Shown here one piece after another: positions 7,430 to 17,341 of a DNA stretch of 64,000 bases (the first letter of the stretch is position 1; each line of letters begins with the position of its first letter). The DNA is from Paracoccus alcaliphilus (GTDB taxonomy: Bacteria; Pseudomonadota; Alphaproteobacteria; Rhodobacterales; Rhodobacteraceae). Made by a program: the position numbers and the translations under genes. The stretch covers positions 558,001 to 622,000 of the forward strand of contig NZ_CP067124.1 of NCBI RefSeq assembly GCF_028553725.1. The letters are read 5' to 3'. Below the pieces are notes generated by a model, which saw nothing but the letters and a program-made list of their open reading frames with translations, made no database searches and was not told the DNA's origin.

Positions 7430-9844
7430 TCAGACATCGTCGGGCAGCGCCCAGGCGATGAAGTGATCGCCGATCGGGGTCTGCATGAAAGTATGCCCGC
7501 CCGCATTGATGACCAGATATTGACGACCATCGACCTCATAGACGGCGGGGCTGGCCTGTCCGCCTGCGGGCAGGATATCGCTCCACACTTCTTCACCGGT
7601 CTCGATGTCGATGGCGCGGATCAGATCGTCGGTCGTGGCGGCGATGAATATCAGCCCCGAACCCGTCACCACCGCCCCGCCGTTGTTCGGGGTGCCGATG
7701 GTGAAGGGCAGGCGCGTGGGGATGCCCCACGGGCCATCGCTGCGCGCCGTACCGAAGGGCTTGTCCCACAGCACCTCGCGCGTTTGCAGGTCCACGGCCA
7801 TGATGCCGCCATAGGGGGGCTGGGTGCACAGAAGCTGGGTGAAGGGCACGCGCCAGCCCGCATTCACTTCGACCCCATAGGGGGTGTCGGCTTGCGGCGA
7901 GACCTCGTCGGGGCTGTTCTCGTGCCAGCCGGGTTCGTCGATGGGAACCACGCCATATTCATCGATCTGTTCGCGCGGAACCAGCCGGGTGCGGTTGGCG
8001 GTGATGTTGTAGTTGGCGACCATGATCCCGCGATCCGGATCGACCGCCACCCCGCCCCAGTCCGATCCGCCGTTATAGCCGGGGAACTGAACCCACCAAT
8101 CGGTACCGGGCGGCGTATAGATGCCTTCGTAACGGCTCTGGCGATACTGGATGCGGCAGAACAGCTGATCCAGCGGCGTCATGCCCCACATATGGCGTTC
8201 CTCCAGATCGGGTTTCAGCAGATTGGGAAAGTCGGTGACAAAGGGTTGCGTGGGCGAAAGCCGGTCGGGTTCGACTCCACCTTGCGGAACGGGACGGTCC
8301 TCGACCTCGACCAGCAATTCGCCGTTGCGGCGGTCGAAGACCCAGAACATGGATTGCTTGGTGGGCAGGACCAGTGCCGGAATCGGGCCGTCGGGCGTCG
8401 GAAAGTCGATCAGCGTGCCCTGCGACCCCAGATCGTAATCCCAGATATCGTAACGCACGGTCTGATAGTGCCACTCGGGCTGGCCGGTTTCGACGTCCAG
8501 CGCCACCAGCGCGGTGGAATATTCGTTCTCGGCATCCGAACGGCCGCCGCCCCAGTAATCCACCGCCGCATTACCAAGCGGCAGATAGACAAGCCCCAAT
8601 TCATCGTCGCCCGACGCGATGGTCCAGACATTGGGCGTGCCGCGGGTATAGGTCTGCCCCTCGGGCGGGGCGCCGGTTTCGCCCGGGCGGCCCATGTCCC
8701 ATGCCCAGAGCATGTCGCCGCTGGCCGCGTCATAGCCGCGCACCACGCCCGAGGGCGCATCGCGGCGCTGGCCGTCGCGAACCTGCGAATGAACCACCGC
8801 GACATTGCGCACGATGGTCGGCGGCGAGGTCGGCGCATACCAGCCCGGCGCGGTATGTCCGATGCCTTCCTCCAGATCGACGCTGCCGCCATTGCCGAAA
8901 CCTTCGCACAGCTGGCCGGTGCGGACATCCAACGCCAGCAACCGGGCGTCCAACGTGTTCATCAACACCCGTTCGGCGCAGGGTTCGTCCACGGCCAAGT
9001 CCGGCGCGGCGTAATAGGCCAGCCCGCGACAGCTTGCGTTATAGGGGATGGCATCCGTTGCAACCCCCGGATCGTGGCGCCACAGTTCCAGCCCGGTCGC
9101 GGCATCCAGCGCGATGGCCTGATTCATCGCCGAACAGATCAGCAGCCGGTCGCCGATCTTCAGCGGCGTGTTCTGGTTCGAGAAACTTTCATCCTCTTCG
9201 GGCATATCGCCGGTGCGGAACTCCCAGACCTGCTGCAACCCGCCGACATTGGCGGGTGTGATCTGTTCCAGCGGCGAGAAACGGGTGGCGTGATGGGTGC
9301 CGCCATAGGCGGGCCAGTCGGCCCCGGCCTGCGGCTGGGCGGCGGCTGCGGTGGAACCTGCGTCGCGTTCGTCCCCGACAGCCTGCTGCGCACGCGCGGT
9401 GATATCGCCACGGGTCGCCAGAAGCACCATTGCGGCAAGCCCCGTGAAGACCGCCGCCCCGGCGATGGTTCTGCGGTATCCGGGACGTCCGCCGCGAAGG
9501 ACCGGCAGGGTCAGCAGCACCAGAACCAGCACCACCAGAGGCGCGACCAGACGGGGAACCTGCGCCCAAGCGTCGAACCCGGCCTCCCACAATGCCCAGA
9601 TCAGCGTTCCGCCGAAGGTCAGCAGATAGACCCACAGCGCCGCGACGGACCGACGGAACAGGAACCATGCGGTGACCAGCAGTCCTAGCCCGGCGAACAG
9701 GTAATACCATGATCCGCCCAGCACGATCAGCCAGACACCGCCGCCAAAAATCGGCGCTCCGAACAGAACCAGCACGGCCCCCAGAAGCATCGTAAGCCCG
9801 TCACCCAGCCCGCGTGAACTGATTGGCCTGTTGGAAGCCGTCAT
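7430..9844 (-). CDS. gcd: membrane-bound PQQ-dependent glucose dehydrogenase
   Basis: About 804 residues. The first 150 form about five membrane helices (GLTMLLGAVLVLFGAPIFGG and following); the rest is a periplasmic eight-bladed PQQ propeller with WPAYGGTHHATRFSPLEQI, repeated W-docking motifs and ALDAATGLELWRHDPG. This is the quinoprotein type that oxidises glucose or similar sugars to the lactone and passes electrons to ubiquinone. The start at 9844 (MTASNRP) is used because the longer frame runs across an EcfG-type promoter at 9876-9900. No PQQ biosynthesis genes are in the window. Confidence 0.9.
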   Translation of the reverse strand: MTASNRPISSRGLGDGLTMLLGAVLVLFGAPIFGGGVWLIVLGGSWYYLFAGLGLLVTAWFLFRRSVAALWVYLLTFGGTLIWALWEAGFDAWAQVPRLVAPLVVLVLVLLTLPVLRGGRPGYRRTIAGAAVFTGLAAMVLLATRGDITARAQQAVGDERDAGSTAAAAQPQAGADWPAYGGTHHATRFSPLEQITPANVGGLQQVWEFRTGDMPEEDESFSNQNTPLKIGDRLLICSAMNQAIALDAATGLELWRHDPGVATDAIPYNASCRGLAYYAAPDLAVDEPCAERVLMNTLDARLLALDVRTGQLCEGFGNGGSVDLEEGIGHTAPGWYAPTSPPTIVRNVAVVHSQVRDGQRRDAPSGVVRGYDAASGDMLWAWDMGRPGETGAPPEGQTYTRGTPNVWTIASGDDELGLVYLPLGNAAVDYWGGGRSDAENEYSTALVALDVETGQPEWHYQTVRYDIWDYDLGSQGTLIDFPTPDGPIPALVLPTKQSMFWVFDRRNGELLVEVEDRPVPQGGVEPDRLSPTQPFVTDFPNLLKPDLEERHMWGMTPLDQLFCRIQYRQSRYEGIYTPPGTDWWVQFPGYNGGSDWGGVAVDPDRGIMVANYNITANRTRLVPREQIDEYGVVPIDEPGWHENSPDEVSPQADTPYGVEVNAGWRVPFTQLLCTQPPYGGIMAVDLQTREVLWDKPFGTARSDGPWGIPTRLPFTIGTPNNGGAVVTGSGLIFIAATTDDLIRAIDIETGEEVWSDILPAGGQASPAVYEVDGRQYLVINAGGHTFMQTPIGDHFIAWALPDDV

Positions 9845-9875
9845 GTCCTTATCCTCCCTGCTTTCCGGGCTATGC

Positions 9876-9900
9876 AACAGTGAAGTAAGGGAAATGTTCC
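9876..9900 (-). promoter_or_regulatory. EcfG-type promoter of gcd, TGTT
   Basis: Minus strand: GGAAC 9900-9896, 16 bases, TGTT 9879-9876, 31 bases before the gcd start. Confidence 0.7.
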
Positions 9901-9986
9901 TGATATGCCGCAAGACCGACGACATCAGGAAGAGAACGGCTACCTGACGGTTATGCACTTCTTCATAATGACGGCGGAAAAGCACC

Positions 9987-11111
9987 ATGACGCCAAAAAA
10001 TGAACGCCCCGGCCCCGCACGCCCTTCGGTCGAGGTGAGATCGCATTGCCCCCGCTCGGCCGAGCATCATGTGCGCACCAGTCATGACGCTTTGGTCCGT
10101 CGCCTGGCTTCCTATCTGGGGCTGGACTATAAGGGGCCGTTCGAAAAAGTTCCTGCTGCCATGCCGGATTGGTATCTGGCCCCGCGTGAGACCCTGTGCG
10201 GCGAAAACTGGCGGCCACCCAGCATAGCACATTTCTTCCGTGGCTGGACGCGGGATCCGCTTCTGGCGACCAAGGCGGTCGTCCATCCTGCCTTGCCCAA
10301 CGCCCGTCGCCTGCCGCCGGCCTGGCCCTCCGGCTTTGGCGCTTTGGTGCGCGACCTTACGTTGCGAGGGGTGACGGTTTTCGATGCCAACGACGCGGTA
10401 TTGGCCGGTCGTAACCTGCTCGGGCTTTCACGGGTGATCCGCCTCAAGCTGGCCGCGGCCGAAGGCGGGCAGGACCAGCATATCGTGAACTCGCCATCCG
10501 AACTGGAGGGAGTGCTGAACGATATTTCACCGTCCACGCTGGCCACCGGACTCGTGATAGAGGAAAATCTTGCCCGCGTAACGACGCTGAGCGTCGGGCA
10601 GATCAACATGCCCGACCAGGTCATCAGTTATGTCGGTCGGCAGACGAACACGAAAGACAATCATGGGAACGATGCCTATGGCGGCTCGTGCCTGCTCGTC
10701 ATCCGTGGCGGTCTGGCGCAACTGCTGGAACAATCCCTGCCCGCAGCGGCGCGCGAGGCCATTGGCAAGGCGGCCGAATTCGACAGGCGCGCGCAAGCGG
10801 ATCTGGACGAGGTGATGGCGTCGCGGCGCAATTATGACATAGCAATCGGCATCACCCATCATGGCCGGTCGCGATGTGGCCTGCTGGAGCAGTCATGGCG
10901 CATCGGGGGGGCCAGCGGGGCAGAGATCTTGGCGCTGGAGGTATTGGCATCCCGCCCCGAGGCGAACGCTGTCCGCGCCTCTACCACGGAACGTTACGGA
11001 TACGATCAACGCGATCCGTCGCCTTTGGACTTCGTCATCTATCATGATGAAGATCCGCGGGTAGGACCCTTGCTGAAAACCGCAAAAGTGGAGGCAATCA
11101 TTGGAGATTGA
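9987..11111 (+). CDS. DUF3182-type protein
   Basis: A 374-residue protein I place in the DUF3182 family of unknown function. It has a basic N-terminus, HFFRGWTRDPLLATKAVVHP, then an ATP-grasp-like layout (TGLVIEENLARVTTLSVGQ, GNDAYGGSCLLVIRGG), and ends LDFVIYHDEDPRVGPLL. DUF3182 genes commonly sit beside an alpha/beta hydrolase, as here, where the hydrolase frame overlaps by 11 bases. I see no clear EcfG element in front. Since the partner gene is broken, this protein may have lost its partner. Confidence 0.7.
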   Translation: MTPKNERPGPARPSVEVRSHCPRSAEHHVRTSHDALVRRLASYLGLDYKGPFEKVPAAMPDWYLAPRETLCGENWRPPSIAHFFRGWTRDPLLATKAVVHPALPNARRLPPAWPSGFGALVRDLTLRGVTVFDANDAVLAGRNLLGLSRVIRLKLAAAEGGQDQHIVNSPSELEGVLNDISPSTLATGLVIEENLARVTTLSVGQINMPDQVISYVGRQTNTKDNHGNDAYGGSCLLVIRGGLAQLLEQSLPAAAREAIGKAAEFDRRAQADLDEVMASRRNYDIAIGITHHGRSRCGLLEQSWRIGGASGAEILALEVLASRPEANAVRASTTERYGYDQRDPSPLDFVIYHDEDPRVGPLLKTAKVEAIIGD

Positions 11112-11804
11112 ACCGCAGGAGCTTCACATCGACGGCCACCGCGTGTCGGGACGGCTGGTCCGGCCCGCGACCGGTGTGCCGGCGGTGCTATTCGTGCATG
11201 GATGGGGAGGCAGCCAGGAACGCGATACCGAAAGGGCAAGATCGCTGTCGCAGCTTGGCTTTGTTTCGTTCACTTTCGATCTGCGCGGCCATGGCGCCTC
11301 GTCGAACGACCTGCAACGGGTCACGCGCGAAGACAATCTGCGCGATCTCTGCCTTGCTTATGATTTCCTTGCGGCTCAGCCGCAGTCGTCGGAAGCAGTT
11401 ACGGCGCCTATCTGGCCGCGCTTCTCACTCGACTGCGTAAGGTACGATGGCTGGGGCTGAGGGTGCCGGCCCTTTATCGTGACAAGGATTGGACGCTACC
11501 CAAGGGACAACTGGATCGCGACGATCTGACGACATATCGCAGCGCGATCGTCTCGGAACGCAATAAGGCGCTGGATGCCTGCGGCGAGTTCAGCGGGGAT
11601 GTATTGATAGTCGAGTCCGAATATGACGATCTTGTGCCACATACGACGATTGCAAGCTATATGCGGGCGTTTCTTTGTGCCCGTTCCGTCACCTATCGCC
11701 TGATCTCGGGCGCCAATCATGCGCTTTCCTCGCCAGGCAGCAGGCGGGATTATATCGTCCTGATTTCACGCTGGCTGCGCGAGATGATCTTTGGAGCGCG
11801 CTAA
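11101..11804 (+). pseudogene. alpha/beta hydrolase broken by a small internal deletion
   Basis: The first frame (TTG at 11101 to 11460) carries AVLFVHGWGGSQE and FDLRGHGAS, the oxyanion region of an alpha/beta hydrolase. Then the frame changes: from about 11385 a second frame reads VVGSSYGAYLAALLTRLR, the nucleophile elbow G-S-S-Y-G, and continues to 11804 with VESEYDDLVPHTT and ISGANHALS (the Asp and His parts). Where the family has some 7-8 residues between LAAQPQ and VVGSSYG there are none, so a deletion of about 20 bases caused the shift. No intact enzyme can be made unless ribosomes shift frame. Confidence 0.8.
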
Positions 11805-11915
11805 GTCTTCATTCACCACCGCTGACCCTGATCTATCGTGAAAGCGTGCGGGCTATCAGCTTTCATAGCAATGAAGCCCAACCCGCCGACGTGAGCAATA
11901 AAGCCGAGAACTGTG

Positions 11916-13653
11916 TCAGCCCTTGCCACTCGATAGGCCCAGCATCTGGCGAGCAGTGTTGCGCAGGATGCCGCTGCGCTCGGCATCGGCCAAAGTCGCT
12001 GAAGAGAAGTTGCGGATCTGGCTCTGGGTCAGATGGGGCGGTAGCGGGGGAACCTCGGGATCGCTGCGCACTTCGATGACGGTGGGCCGCGCTGCCGCGA
12101 GAGCTTCGTCCCACGCGTCACAAATCCTCTCGGGGGCTTCAACCAGAATACCCTGCAAACCAATCATTTCCGCAAAGCGATGATAGGGAACGTCGGGGAT
12201 CGTTTGGGTGGCCTCGAACTTCGGATTGCCCTCCATGACCCGTTGTTCCCATGTCACCTGATTGAGGTCTCGGTTGTTCAATACCAAGCAGACCCATGTC
12301 GGCGTCTTCCAGTCACGCCAGTATTTCGCGACCGTGATCAGTTCGGCCATGTTGTTCATCTGCATGGCGCCATCGCCGACCATGGCGACCACCGCCCGCT
12401 CCGGATGGGCGAATTTGGCAGCAATTGCGTAGGGGACCGCCGCCCCCATCGAGGCGAGCCCGCCAGAAAGCGATGCCATCATCCCGTCGCGGATCTTCAC
12501 GTCACGGGCAAACCAGTTCGCGCAAGATCCAGAATCCGAGGTCAGGATGGCATTGTCAGGCAAACGTGCCGACAGCTCCCAGAATGGCAATTGAGGGTTT
12601 ACCGGCCTGGCGGGCTGACGCGCTCGTCCTTCCAGTGTCTTCCAGCTCTTTTGGACGCTTCGCTCGATCTTGCGTTGCCACGGCCCTCTTCGCTTGCGTT
12701 TAAGAAGGGGAAGCAATGTCCGTAAGGTTTCGCTGCTATCGCCGACCAAACTGACTTCCATCGGATAGCGCAGCGACAGCATTGAGGGATCGATGTCGAT
12801 CTGAACCCCTCTTGCCGTCCCCTCTTCAGGAAGAAACTCGGAATAGGGAAATCCCGTTCCGACCATCAGCAGCGTATCGCAGCCCGTCATCAGTTCCCAG
12901 CTGGCTTCAGTTCCCAGCAATCCTATCGCGCCCGTCACATAGCGAAGGTCGTCCGGAAGGACAGCTTTGCCCAGCAATGCCTTGGCCACGCCCGCTCCCA
13001 GAATCTCGGCCACGGCCTTTACTTCCACGGACGCGCCCAACGCGCCGGCGCCGACCAACATCGCGACACGCTTTCCGGCATTCAGTACATCCGCAGCGCG
13101 CTGCAGGTCCTTGCCCCAGGGTAGCGTTCGCGGATGCGAAAGGCCTACGCCTGAAAAAACCGCGCCATGCGCGCGGGACGGATCTTCATAAACCGCCTCC
13201 TGAAGATCATTTGGAAAGATCAGAGCCGCAACCTTCCGACCGCCGATGGCCGTCCGTATGGCCCGGTCGGTCAGATGCCGGACCTGCGATGGCAGACTGG
13301 CCTGCTGCACGAAGGCGCTGACATCCTTGAACATGGAGACAAGGTCGATTTCCTGCTGGTAGTGAGAGCCCAGAGCCGTCCGCGCCTGCTGACCCGAAAT
13401 CGCCAAAACTGGCGCGTGGGCCCGGTCCGGAAGTGGCCAGACAAACGCCCAACTCACCGGTGAACTTGGCATGTGCCGTCGCCATGAAGGCAGCCATTTC
13501 CTCATGTCTGACCTGTATGAATTCGATGTCTCCCTCGCGACTCTGCAACGCGCCCAGCAGACCGTTGATACCATCGCCAGGATAGCCGAAGATTCGGGTG
13601 ACTCCCCAATCCTTCAACCGCTGCCAGAAGAAATCGCCTACTGTCCGTGCCAT
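11916..13653 (-). pseudogene. thiamine-diphosphate enzyme (PoxB/acetolactate synthase-like), frameshifted
   Basis: About 570 residues in two frames. The N-terminal frame starts at 13653 (MARTVGDFFWQRL) with GYPGDGINGLLGAL and VRHEEMAAFMA, where the Glu is the cofactor-activating residue, and runs to CLATSGPG near 13435. The other frame then takes over at HAPVLAISGQQARTALGSHYQQEIDL and reaches the ThDP-binding VAMVGDGAMQMNNMAELIT. Some 15 residues expected between SGPG and HAPVLAI are missing, so a deletion shifted the frame. Related enzymes decarboxylate pyruvate or similar 2-oxo acids. An EcfG-type element precedes the start. Confidence 0.8.
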
Positions 13654-13686
13654 GCGCGCCTCCTGTTTGCGTTGGCCGACTGACGT

Positions 13687-13711
13687 AACCGTTTGCCGCA
13701 TGAGGTGTTCC
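13687..13711 (-). promoter_or_regulatory. EcfG-type promoter, GGTT
   Basis: Minus strand: GGAAC 13711-13707, 16 bases, GGTT 13690-13687, 34 bases before the decayed ThDP-enzyme gene. Confidence 0.65.
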
Positions 13712-13732
13712 CACTAAAGATCGGCACCGTCG

Positions 13733-13757
13733 GGAACATTGGCGGGCGGTCGGTGTT
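13733..13757 (+). promoter_or_regulatory. EcfG-type promoter, TGTT
   Basis: GGAAC 13733-13737, 16 bases, TGTT 13754-13757, before the small membrane protein at 13790; divergent from the 13687 element. Confidence 0.65.
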
Positions 13758-13789
13758 CTGGGGGTCCCATTGCATGGAGGATCCCGCTT

Positions 13790-14014
13790 ATGCCGGTAGA
13801 CGGGCAGCAACAGCACAGGTCATCAGATACCGTTCGCAACAGGTCCGAAACGAAAACGGATCGTTCGGCAGGCGAGGCTGGCGCACCTGTCGACATGGAC
13901 TACTATCGGAAGTCCAAGCAAGTAGGAGCGCGGCTGACACTTGGCGCCTGGGCCCCCGCGCTCGTGCTGCTGGCATTGATCGCTATGGCGAGCCTGTGGT
14001 TTCTGGTTGGCTGA
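13790..14014 (+). CDS. small single-pass membrane protein
   Basis: A 74-residue protein with a charged N-terminus (MPVDGQQQHRSSD, ETKTDRSAGEAG) and a C-terminal membrane helix (WAPALVLLALIAMASLWFLVG). The start at 13790 follows GGAGG by 10 bases; a longer frame from 13739 would begin inside the promoter. The EcfG-type element at 13733-13757 makes it a GSR candidate. It has no recognised family. It could be a tail-anchored stress protein. Confidence 0.65.
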   Translation: MPVDGQQQHRSSDTVRNRSETKTDRSAGEAGAPVDMDYYRKSKQVGARLTLGAWAPALVLLALIAMASLWFLVG

Positions 14015-14186
14015 GCAACGACAGTTCCCTCAACAATAACGGAATCAGTTGCAGGAATGATATGCACGAATGTCAGATCGAACAGCTAAACGATTTGGTA
14101 GGGCAAAATCGTCCGACGCATTGCTCGGCAGAGGAGCCAGCGTCACAAACATATCCTGGCTCAGCCGTTCCCGGGTTCGAACATTA

Positions 14187-15000
14187 GGTCGTGTGGGGAT
14201 TCATCGTGAGTTGATAACGGCGGCAGCGAGGTAGACCATTGCTTCGAAGCTCCGGTCGGTCTTGCAGGCACGCATGGCGATGCGCTTGAACTCCTTGAGC
14301 TTGCAGAAGAAGTTCTCGATGAGATGGCGCCAGGCGTAGATATCGGCGTCGATCCTGAGCTTCTGCGCACGGGCGGGGTGTTGCGAGATCACGATCCGGG
14401 CGCCGCGATCGTTCAACTCGGCAACCAGCGCATTGCTGTCGAAGGCCTTGTCGGCGATCAAGCCGTCGAAGGCGATCCCGTCGATCAGCGGCGGCACCTC
14501 GACGCTGTCGTAGCGCTGGCCCGGCATCAGACGGAAGCGCACGAGGTTGCCCAAGGCATCGGTGAGGGCCAGGATCTTGGTCGTTATGCCGCCTTTGGAG
14601 CGGCCAATGGCCTGGCTCTGAGTCCCCCTTTTGCGCCCTGTCCGTGACGATGGACCTTGACAATTGTGGCATCGACCATGGCGTATTCCAGGTCGGGATC
14701 ATCCGACAGCGCATCGAATATGCGCCTGAAAACATCGGCTTCCCGCCAATCTCGGAACCGCCGGAACACCGTGTTCCAGTTGCCGAACCGTTCCGGCAGG
14801 TCGCGCCACGGACTGCCCGTGCGCACAATCCACAGCACCGTTTCCAGAAACAGTCGGTTGTCTTTTCCGCTCCGTCCAGGGTCGCTTGACTTACCCAGAC
14901 AGTGCGGCTCGATCTTCGCCCATTGGGCATCCGTCAGAACATCGCGATCCATCCGAAGTATGAATCACATCAACCCCCGCTTGTGAATCCCCACACGCCC
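14187..15000. mobile_element. IS5-family (IS427-type) insertion sequence, 814 bp
   Basis: Terminal inverted repeats are visible: the left end reads GGTCGTGTGGGGATTCA and the right end, reverse complemented, GGGCGTGTGGGGATTCA. TA flanks both ends (14185-14186 and 15001-15002), matching the TA target duplication of the IS427 group. One transposase in two overlapping frames fills the element. It appears complete and separates the 74-residue gene from the SDR gene. Confidence 0.85.
14201..14952 (-). CDS. IS427-type transposase, two frames joined by a -1 shift
   Basis: Frame A (14952-14584) starts MDRDVLTDAQWAKIEPHCLG and has the first DDE region YAMVDATIVKVHRHGQGAKGG. Frame B (to 14201) continues with LTDALGNLVRFRLMPGQ, GLIADKAFDSNAL and YAWRHLIENFFCKLKEFKRIA, which contains the catalytic Asp and Glu. 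The frames meet at AAAAGGGGG on the minus strand (14632-14624), a typical slippery run for programmed frameshifting in this group, so the two-frame state is expected and not decay. Confidence 0.85.
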
Positions 15001-15158
15001 TAATGATCGTGTAGCGGCGGTGAACCCGGACTGGTTTGGCGCATCGGTCGTGCCAGCGCAACGATATGGGCGCTAACGCGCTTTCCGGAATGGGTGGGGG
15101 GACCTGATAGGTCAGACCAGTACGCGAATATGACGGAACTGGCCCCGTTCTGTCTGCG

Positions 15159-16031
15159 TCACAACATCGGCCGTCCACCGGTCACCTCATAGAGAGCGCC
15201 AGTGGTATAGCTCGACTCGCTCGATGCAAGCAGGACATATGTCGCCGCAAGTTCGGCGGGCTGCCCTGGCCGTTTCAGCGGGGTGTCCTTGCCGAAATTC
15301 CTTACCTTCTCTTCCGGCATGGTTGATGGGATCAGCGGCGTCCAGATGGGCCCCGGAGCCACTGCGTTGACGCGGATGCCCCGATCTGCCAGCAGCCCCG
15401 CGAGCCCTGCCGTGAAATTGGCGATCGCCCCTTTGGTTGTGGCATAGGCCAGCAAGGTTGCCGAAGGGCTTGTGGCGTTGATCGACGAGGTGTTGATGAT
15501 TGCGGCGCCCGGTTTCATGTGCTTTACCGCTTCTTGGCAGAGGTAAAACATCGAGTAGATGTTGGTCCTGAAGGTCAGGTCCCATTCCTCGGTGCTGATA
15601 TCCTCGAACTGCTCGAATGTTGCCTGATGAGCGGCGTTATTGACCAGAATGTCCAGCCGGCCCAGCTCCTCCACGGCCTTGCCAATCAGAGATCTGGCAT
15701 AATGTTCGTCCGAGATGTCGCCCCGCGCCAGAACAGCCTTCCGCCCCGCCTTTTCCACCCAGCGGGCGGTGTCCTGCGCATCCTCGTCTTCTTCCAGATA
15801 GTTGATGACGATATCCGCGCCTTCCCGCGCGAAGGCAATGGCGACTGCCCTCCCGATGCCTGAATCTCCGCCGGTAATGATTGCTACGCGGTCCTTGAGC
15901 CGATCATTGCCGCGATAGCTCTCCTCACCATGATCCGGTTGCGGATCCATCTGGCCGGTATAACCGGGCATGTCCTGCTGTTGTTCGGGCAGCGGAGGCT
16001 GGACGTGCTTCTTCTGCGGATCATCCTGCAT
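15159..16031 (-). CDS. SDR-family oxidoreductase, YghA-like
   Basis: A 290-residue short-chain dehydrogenase. A Pro/Gln-rich leader of about 45 residues (PPLPEQQQDMPGYTGQMDPQ, Asp/Glu-rich after that) precedes the Rossmann fold: TGGDSGIGRA cofactor motif, DILVNNAAHQ, catalytic Ser in NTSSINA and YATTK (Tyr and Lys), then VAPGPIWTPLIPS. This leader-plus-SDR form is the YghA type linked with stress loci, though its natural substrate is unclear. A possible EcfG-type element lies at 16189-16213, leaving a leader of about 155 bases. Confidence 0.85.
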   Translation of the reverse strand: MQDDPQKKHVQPPLPEQQQDMPGYTGQMDPQPDHGEESYRGNDRLKDRVAIITGGDSGIGRAVAIAFAREGADIVINYLEEDEDAQDTARWVEKAGRKAVLARGDISDEHYARSLIGKAVEELGRLDILVNNAAHQATFEQFEDISTEEWDLTFRTNIYSMFYLCQEAVKHMKPGAAIINTSSINATSPSATLLAYATTKGAIANFTAGLAGLLADRGIRVNAVAPGPIWTPLIPSTMPEEKVRNFGKDTPLKRPGQPAELAATYVLLASSESSYTTGALYEVTGGRPML

Positions 16032-16188
16032 TTTTTACTCCTGTTCAAATGCTGCTTCACCTCGACAAGAGATGCGGCATCAATTCTAAACGTTGGGGCA
16101 CTCGTGCCGCTTGAGACACTCGCTTTCCTGGATTTGCCTGCACGGGAGCCGGTGCAAACGCACATGTCCGCGCATTTACAACTGGTGC

Positions 16189-16213
16189 AACAGGAACCGG
16201 TGCCTGTTGTTCC
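16189..16213 (-). promoter_or_regulatory. possible EcfG-type promoter, TGTT
   Basis: Minus strand: GGAAC 16213-16209, 16 bases, TGTT 16192-16189. It is farther from its gene (start 16031) than the others, so less certain. Confidence 0.45.
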
Positions 16214-16821
16214 CGATAAAGCAACAAAATCGCTGATTTTTCTCTTTGTCCTATTGGCGAGCAGGTTCCGAATGACCAAAATGCATCGGCAGAAGGTGGC
16301 TCTCGGCATGGTGCCGGCCAGCGCCACAGAAACGGTCCTGACTGCGGCTATCTCGGCACGGAAGAGGCGCCGGTGACGGCGTTTCGGCTGGCGCGCGCGG
16401 CCTAGTCATCCTGCCGATGATCTCACGCTCAACCGGTTGCCCCACAAGATCGAGAGCCGGTGAGGATTTTTACGCCATCTTTGTCTGTATCATGGTCGAC
16501 GCTGGGGGATCGAGATCGTCAACAAGATGCTCTTCGGACCACGTGTCGCGTTTTACAGTTACGATCACGCAATTCACCTCACAGAACGTACGACTGAAGG
16601 CGGAGGACTTCCGGATCGAAAAGACGCAAAACAATGAAGCGCGATTTCAAGGTTGTCGACGTTTTCTCGGCGAGTGAGACAGCCGCCGCGCTGGTGCGGT
16701 CCCGATCGCCACGCCAAGCTAGCATGCGGCGATCTGGCATTCAGCGATGAAGACAACTTGACTTTGTATAGGTCAGGGTTCCTATACTTAGGCAGGTTTT
16801 CGCTTATCATGGTTTATTGTC
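16214..16821. other. about 600 bp with no supportable gene
   Basis: Only short overlapping frames with no recognisable motif, no RBS-supported start and no clear repeat. GC is lower toward 16740-16810. A TTGACT / TATACT pair near 16758-16790 with a 19-base spacer could be a weak sigma-70 promoter for the next small ORF. Confidence 0.4.
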
Positions 16822-17013
16822 ATGCCCCACAAATCCACCCCGCGCATCTTCCGTCCTGCCGTTTCGCCCCATGAATGGGCGGTGATCCTGACCGTTCTCG
16901 GCACCTACCGCCACAACAAGGATTTCCGGAAAATCCATGATCGCTTGACCGACGAAGCAGCGAAAGCGGGAATCAAGGTTCCACAGGGCTTGTCCCAGGT
17001 CGGCCAGCACTGA
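16822..17013 (+). CDS. small hypothetical protein
   Basis: A 63-residue basic protein (PHKSTPRIFRPAVSPHEWAV, then HDRLTDEAAKAGIKVPQG). It reads as a compact helical protein but I know no family and there is no clear Shine-Dalgarno sequence at 16822. It lies 79 bases before a GSR-type small gene. It could be spurious. Confidence 0.35.
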   Translation: MPHKSTPRIFRPAVSPHEWAVILTVLGTYRHNKDFRKIHDRLTDEAAKAGIKVPQGLSQVGQH

Positions 17014-17045
17014 CGAAGGCGCGTGGGCCGCGCCCGCAGACGACG

Positions 17046-17070
17046 GGAACATATGCCCGCCCCCCAAGTT
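17046..17070 (+). promoter_or_regulatory. EcfG-type promoter, AGTT
   Basis: GGAAC 17046-17050, 16 bases, AGTT 17067-17070, 21 bases before the start at 17092. Confidence 0.55.
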
Positions 17071-17091
17071 ACAGGCATGGAGGTTTGACCC

Positions 17092-17334
17092 ATGACCAGA
17101 GAACGACCGAAGCAGCACAACCCAGCGGCCGATCCCGAGCGGGAGAATGGCCAAGGTGAACATGAGGGCGTCCCGCACGATCCGAAAGAGTTCGACACGC
17201 TCAATCCGGCCAAGCAGAAAGACATTCGGCAAGATGCCGACAATCCCGTCGAGCCGGATGGCCGGAAGCCCGACACTGCCATGTGCGAGAACCGGGACCG
17301 GCCGGGAATGGTCGATAAGAGCGAAGACTGCTGA
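17092..17334 (+). CDS. small hydrophilic stress protein
   Basis: An 80-residue, very polar protein (TRERPKQHNPAADPEREN, HEGVPHDPKEFDTLNPAKQK), ending SEDC. It lacks a hydrophobic core and is probably disordered, like the protein at 7148-7354. Function is unknown. An EcfG-type element sits directly upstream. The IS903-type element inserted right at its end: the 9-bp target duplication starts at the second base of its TGA stop, so the coding sequence survived but its native 3' end was separated. Confidence 0.65.
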   Translation: MTRERPKQHNPAADPERENGQGEHEGVPHDPKEFDTLNPAKQKDIRQDADNPVEPDGRKPDTAMCENRDRPGMVDKSEDC

Positions 17335-17341
17335 CTCAACC

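Noticed and set aside
7247..9688. 813-codon plus-strand ORF over gcd
   Set aside because: It is the antisense shadow of the clearly recognised quinoprotein gene; GC-rich codon bias keeps it open.
13693..14187. 164-codon plus-strand ORF
   Set aside because: Overlaps the RBS-supported 74-residue gene in another frame and shows no motif.
14201..14952. Transposase decay in the IS427-type element
   Set aside because: The two-frame state occurs at an AAAAGGGGG slippery run typical of this group and both ends are intact, so programmed frameshifting is the better reading.
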